Source: Bacillota bacterium (GTDB taxonomy: Bacteria; Vulcanimicrobiota; JAMDEM01). Taken from it: a stretch of 16,110 nt of DNA. How positions within the stretch are numbered: position 1 is the stretch's first letter; the number at the start of each line of letters is the position of its first letter. The DNA lies in assembly GCA_023486985.1 (NCBI GenBank), contig JAMDEM010000201.1, positions 1-16,110 of the forward strand. Reading direction: 5' to 3'. Of this stretch, positions 13,382 to 16,110 are shown one piece after another. The notes under the pieces were generated by a model. It was not told the DNA's origin. It was given only the letters and a program-made list of their open reading frames with translations, and ran no database searches. Made by a program: the position numbers and the translations under genes.

Positions 13382-14695
13382 CTAGTGCCCCAGAGCTCCC
13401 ATATCCTGAATGGCTTTTATTGTTATCTGCCCTGTTGTGGGAAAGTTAAGGGGTGGATAATTTAACAGTTTGCTGTCGTAAACATAATCCTTGCTATAGC
13501 CTGTCATTAAAGACCCGTTTGAGCCGTTAAAAGTTCCAACGGCACCGCGGTTTTTTTGTATAATTCCGCCGAAGATGTGAAGAGTCCCCCGGGGCACCCC
13601 GCTCTGGTAACTATCCACGTAAAATGAAGTATTCAACGCCATCATTGCTGCATCAATTTCCATATCCCTCTGTACATTTTGGTTTGTTTGTATAACAATA
13701 TGAGCGCCAGAAACAAGTCCCAGAACATCGCTTGTTCTGTCAGAATAAAGGACATTATCAGTAATGTTTATATTTCCATTAGTTCCAATGGTAAGCCTTC
13801 CTTTTAAGGTTCCTGACAAATTTAAAGTTCCGTTAACAAAAACCGTTGCCCCTTGCGGAGGAATCGGCTGGATAAAAGATCTGCCGCTGGGAGGAGTAAC
13901 CTGCATGGAGCCTGTGTTGAGAAGGGTGATAGTTGTGTTTCCGTTGTAAGTATAGTTTGCATTGCTTGATATTATATTTGTGTTTCCGGGAAGAGGAATG
14001 TTTGCCTGTCCCCCTGAGAATGAAAAACCAGGACTGTTATTGAGAGCAACAGGGTAATCGGAGTTATAATTGTTATAAGTATGATAAAACTTAGCAGTAT
14101 CAGTATAGGTATAGCCGCCTACCCTGTAGTTTCTATTTCTGTTATCAAAATAAGGGTCGCTGTTATTGGCGCTGTCAACCTTCTCGCTGAACTTGGGATT
14201 CTGATAAATATTGAAATAACCATTGGTGTGCGCCGCCCCTGTTATGGAATCCCTGTTTACAAACCATATCGTCTGGTTTGATGAGGTTTGCTCTCTATCG
14301 GTAAAGTAAGCATATTTGGCAAAGGAATCCTGCTGGAGCCAAACTACGATTGTCCTTGTGCTGCTGCCCGATGCGCCTGTGCACGTGGCTTTCCATATTT
14401 TAAGACTTCTGCCGTTATTGTTCGGGTCTGCCCAGACGGAAACAGTATAACTGCCGCTTCCTATCGCCACACCGCCGGCCCCGCTCCAGTAATAATCGGT
14501 TTTCAGCTCCGCCTCGGCTCTTGCAACCCCCGCCATCGCATAATAATAAGCCCTTGAAGACGAAAGGCGGTTCATTGACGACTGCAGTTCAATCGTCATA
14601 ATGGACTGAAGGGTGAATCCAATAATCATCAAAATTGCAAGAGCAAAAAGTGCAAAAATCAGTGCTATGCCTTTTGAACTATTCCGCCTTTTCAT
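13382..14695 (-). CDS. PilX-like pilus protein with DUF4900-like C-terminal region (second copy)
   Basis: The 437-residue protein has N-terminus MKRRNSSKG then IALIFALFALAILMIIGF, a prepilin-like leader and span without Glu5, and the helix SSSRAYYYAMAGVARAEAEL, typical of PilX/GspK proteins. The C-terminal region shares an ordered set of blocks with the gene at 9735-11225: FAKYAYFTD, VLGLVSGAHIVI, DAAMMAL, GTLHIFGG, GAVGTFNGSNGSLMTGY and FPTTGQITI. The two are clear paralogues but well diverged. The start is ATG 14695. The only ribosome binding site, GAGG, is ~13 bases away, farther than usual. It follows the PilW-like gene by 25 bases. The likely role is a large minor subunit of a pilus-like fibre. 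Confidence 0.77.
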   Translation of the reverse strand: MKRRNSSKGIALIFALFALAILMIIGFTLQSIMTIELQSSMNRLSSSRAYYYAMAGVARAEAELKTDYYWSGAGGVAIGSGSYTVSVWADPNNNGRSLKIWKATCTGASGSSTRTIVVWLQQDSFAKYAYFTDREQTSSNQTIWFVNRDSITGAAHTNGYFNIYQNPKFSEKVDSANNSDPYFDNRNRNYRVGGYTYTDTAKFYHTYNNYNSDYPVALNNSPGFSFSGGQANIPLPGNTNIISSNANYTYNGNTTITLLNTGSMQVTPPSGRSFIQPIPPQGATVFVNGTLNLSGTLKGRLTIGTNGNINITDNVLYSDRTSDVLGLVSGAHIVIQTNQNVQRDMEIDAAMMALNTSFYVDSYQSGVPRGTLHIFGGIIQKNRGAVGTFNGSNGSLMTGYSKDYVYDSKLLNYPPLNFPTTGQITIKAIQDMGALGH

Positions 14696-14720
14696 TCTAA
14701 ACTCACATCCTCGTTAATGA

Positions 14721-15446
14721 CTAACGTCCCATAATAAATACTTTATACGTCAGATTATATGACTTGGTGTCTTGAACAGAAGTAACGGTAATTGAATAAA
14801 TATTGGTGGAAATATATGAGGCAGCCACAGAAATACTTCCATTGCCTGCATCTACAATAGGCGTAGTTACAGGGCCGGTTGGATTCCCGCCGGAATCATA
14901 AGTAGTGGCATCACGATAAAGAACGGAGCCGTTGACATAATATTTCACTCTTTGGTAATTGGACGGGTCATTGGCATTAAAAGAAATGCTGGAAAGATTA
15001 TAAACGGCATTGTTAGGCTCGGTAAATTCCACATAATTCCCGGATTGGCTGTTTGCATTGGGATAAAGGATTGCGGTAGGCGAAACGGGAGGAGCTATTG
15101 AAAAATACCCTGTAGGACTGTGCCCTGTACCGGGGTCGGGGTCCGGCAGCCCCTGCCTCATCTCTGAAGCAATTATGCCAATGGAAGAATATACAACTTC
15201 CTGGGCGTTGATTGCCTTATCAACGCCTTTCCAGTATCCTGTGCCCATTGAAATAAGAGCCATCAGGGAAGCTGTAAAAATAAGGAATATTACGGAGGTA
15301 ACCAGAAGTTCGGAAAGGGTTATACCTTTTTTATTTTGCAATCGAATAACCCGCAGTCTTGCTGCGGGGGTTCCTGCCGCAAAACAAACTTGCCAGAATG
15401 GATACCCTGCAGTCTTGCTGCAGGGTAGTTTATTTTTATTTCTCAT
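14721..15446 (-). CDS. PilW/GspJ-like minor prepilin with a repeat inserted in its leader
   Basis: The product is a 241-residue prepilin-like protein whose mature part begins at NKKG^ITLSELLVTSVIFLIFTASL, with Glu5 and a long hydrophobic helix. A beta-rich domain of PilW/GspJ style follows. The leader is about 41 residues, against the usual 5-15. The extra ~35 residues are encoded by hairpin repeat copy B (15337-15432), flanked by a 9-bp direct repeat. Removing 105 bases would leave MRNKKGITLSELL, an ordinary leader. The insertion keeps the frame, so the gene can still be translated. I chose ATG 15446 (AAAGGG 9 bases upstream) over TTG 15455. The counterpart in the plus cluster is 9159-9719. 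Whether prepilin peptidase still processes it is unknown. Confidence 0.78.
   Translation of the reverse strand: MRNKNKLPCSKTAGYPFWQVCFAAGTPAARLRVIRLQNKKGITLSELLVTSVIFLIFTASLMALISMGTGYWKGVDKAINAQEVVYSSIGIIASEMRQGLPDPDPGTGHSPTGYFSIAPPVSPTAILYPNANSQSGNYVEFTEPNNAVYNLSSISFNANDPSNYQRVKYYVNGSVLYRDATTYDSGGNPTGPVTTPIVDAGNGSISVAASYISTNIYSITVTSVQDTKSYNLTYKVFIMGR
15337..15432 (-). repeat. Hairpin repeat element, copy B (two-hairpin form)
   Basis: Two hairpins lie 34 bases apart: CCCGCAG/CTGCGGG (15350-15356 with 15362-15368) and TACCCTGCAG/CTGCAGGGTA (15403-15412 with 15418-15427), each with loop TCTTG on the plus strand. The ends match copy C at 7005-7049, and the left half aligns with copy A. The direct repeat TTTTTATTT occurs on both sides (15328-15336 and 15433-15441), as expected for a target-site duplication. 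The unit is 96 bp and lies inside a prepilin gene. Confidence 0.75.
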
Positions 15447-15459
15447 CTTCCGCAACCCT

Positions 15460-15834
15460 TTACTGGCTAATAATTGAAGTAACCGTTACCGACCTTAACC
15501 TGTTCTTTTCCGTCCATGTAACCTGAACATCTATCTGCTGTAAACTTGAATTATACGGAACTGAAGAACCCCACCACTGGCGCGTGCAGGAAGGGAGATT
15601 CGAAGGCATGTCGCTTTGAGCAGAAGTGGAAATAAAGGTGCCGTTGCTTAAAATCTCATCAAGCTTCTGCTGGGCAAGGGAAAGTGCGATATCATTATTC
15701 TGGGAGCTTGTGTTCATCTGCAGAATTACAGGATAAACCCCAATAACTGCAAGAATTCCCGTTGAAAGAAGCGCAAGAGCAATCAGCACTTCTACCATTG
15801 AAAATCCTTTAAAAATTTTATATGATTTATTCAA
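15460..15834 (-). CDS. PilV-like minor prepilin, first gene of the minus cluster
   Basis: The 124-residue prepilin-like protein has leader MNKSYKIFKG and mature FSMVEVLIALALLSTGILAVIG, with Phe1 and Glu5. IALSLAQQKLDEILSNGTF follows, the typical PilV/GspI pattern. The start is TTG 15834, preceded by GGGGAG 4 bases upstream; an internal ATG at the third mature residue would lose the leader. It lies 37 bases downstream of a good promoter -10 box and leads the pilin operon. The next gene starts 13 bases after its stop. Its counterpart is the gene at 8760-9155 in the plus cluster. Confidence 0.83.
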   Translation of the reverse strand: MNKSYKIFKGFSMVEVLIALALLSTGILAVIGVYPVILQMNTSSQNNDIALSLAQQKLDEILSNGTFISTSAQSDMPSNLPSCTRQWWGSSVPYNSSLQQIDVQVTWTEKNRLRSVTVTSIISQ

Positions 15835-15870
15835 CTATCTCCCCAAGTCTCTGTAAATCATTCTAACACC

Positions 15871-15899
15871 ATTATAACAAAAAACAGGCTTGTTCACAA
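15871..15899 (-). promoter_or_regulatory. Sigma70-type promoter for the minus pilin cluster
   Basis: On the minus strand TTGTGA (15894-15899) and TATAAT (15871-15876) are separated by 17 bases. The -10 is perfect and the -35 matches 4 of 6. The start codon follows within ~40 bases, leaving a short leader. This is the best promoter match in the window. Confidence 0.65.
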
Positions 15900-16008
15900 T
15901 TTAGTTTTACCTCTTTTTTAAACAAATTTCTCCATTTTAAGTATCCCAAGATAATTATCAGACAGTTTTTAACAAGTTTCTGTGATTTCAAACACATTAC
16001 TAAATGAA

Positions 16009-16110
16009 ATCAAGTAGGAGGGGGTGATTAGCCCCCGTCCTCTCACACCACCGTACGTACCGTTCGGTATACGGCGGTTCATAAGGATTAGCAAGACTCA
16101 ATTATAAGTC
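16009..16110 (-). mobile_element. Group II intron, 3' end (domains V and VI); body lies outside the window
   Basis: On the minus strand, 16078-16047 folds as intron domain V. A 9-bp basal stem ACCGCCGTA/TACGGTGGT is followed by a two-base CG bulge and a short TACC/GGTA stem with loop GAAC. The catalytic triad reads CGC, as in the bacterial class C group. It is followed by domain VI: AGGA and GGGGG pair with CCCCC and TCCT, leaving a bulged A at 16015 as candidate branch point. The intron probably ends at about 16009, 7 bases past that A. The reverse-transcriptase gene and the 5' end must lie beyond 16110. The 3' exon side is the upstream region of the minus pilin cluster. Confidence 0.78.

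Noticed and set aside
1..16110. CRISPR array, tRNA or rRNA genes
   Set aside because: No regularly spaced direct repeats, cloverleaf or rRNA-like segments were recognised. The repeats seen are dispersed hairpins.

Overview
The window looks like a chromosomal segment of a diderm (two-membrane) bacterium from a poorly sampled lineage. Evidence for an outer membrane is an apolipoprotein N-acyltransferase, an LptD-like outer-membrane LPS assembly barrel, an LptF/LptG permease and several lipoproteins. Coding sequence is moderately AT-rich. TTG and GTG starts are common. I cannot name the phylum from the sequence alone.

Left part (1-6154), mostly minus strand: a truncated lnt runs leftward and stops in a small hairpin repeat, exactly where its catalytic cysteine should follow. 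A divergent lipoprotein of unknown function starts inside the 5' end of lnt. A secreted metallo-beta-lactamase-fold hydrolase has a probable one-base slip in its signal-peptide region. The pair LptF/G -> lptD follows as an envelope-biogenesis operon.

Middle (6398-8668), plus strand: nadD, rsfS and an HtrA/DegP-type serine protease. nadD and rsfS form the common NAD synthesis / ribosome silencing pair. The gaps between these genes hold small hairpin or inverted-repeat elements.

Right part (8669-15834): two tail-to-tail clusters of type IV pilin-like genes. The plus cluster encodes PilV-like, PilW-like and PilX-like proteins followed by a small membrane protein. The minus cluster, read from the right, encodes PilV-like, PilW-like and PilX-like proteins, a single-span membrane protein, a FimT/GspH-like protein, and then (after a 307-base gap) a small lipoprotein that resembles the last gene of the plus cluster. 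The two clusters meet at a 4-base shared stop region (11642-11645). They look like two diverged versions of one minor-pilin set, each presumably priming or tipping its own pilus or pseudopilus. A good sigma70-type promoter precedes the minus cluster, and a perfect palindrome overlapping a -10 box precedes the plus cluster.

Mobile and repeated DNA is a theme. A hairpin element occurs at 41-106, 7005-7049 and 15337-15432. The last copy sits in frame in the signal leader of a prepilin gene, with a 9-bp direct repeat on both sides. Other repeats are a MITE-like inverted-repeat element after rsfS and three copies of a CCCTCACCCT-type intergenic repeat. At the right edge is the 3' end (domains V and VI) of a group II intron whose body lies outside the window. 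No rRNA, tRNA or CRISPR array was seen.
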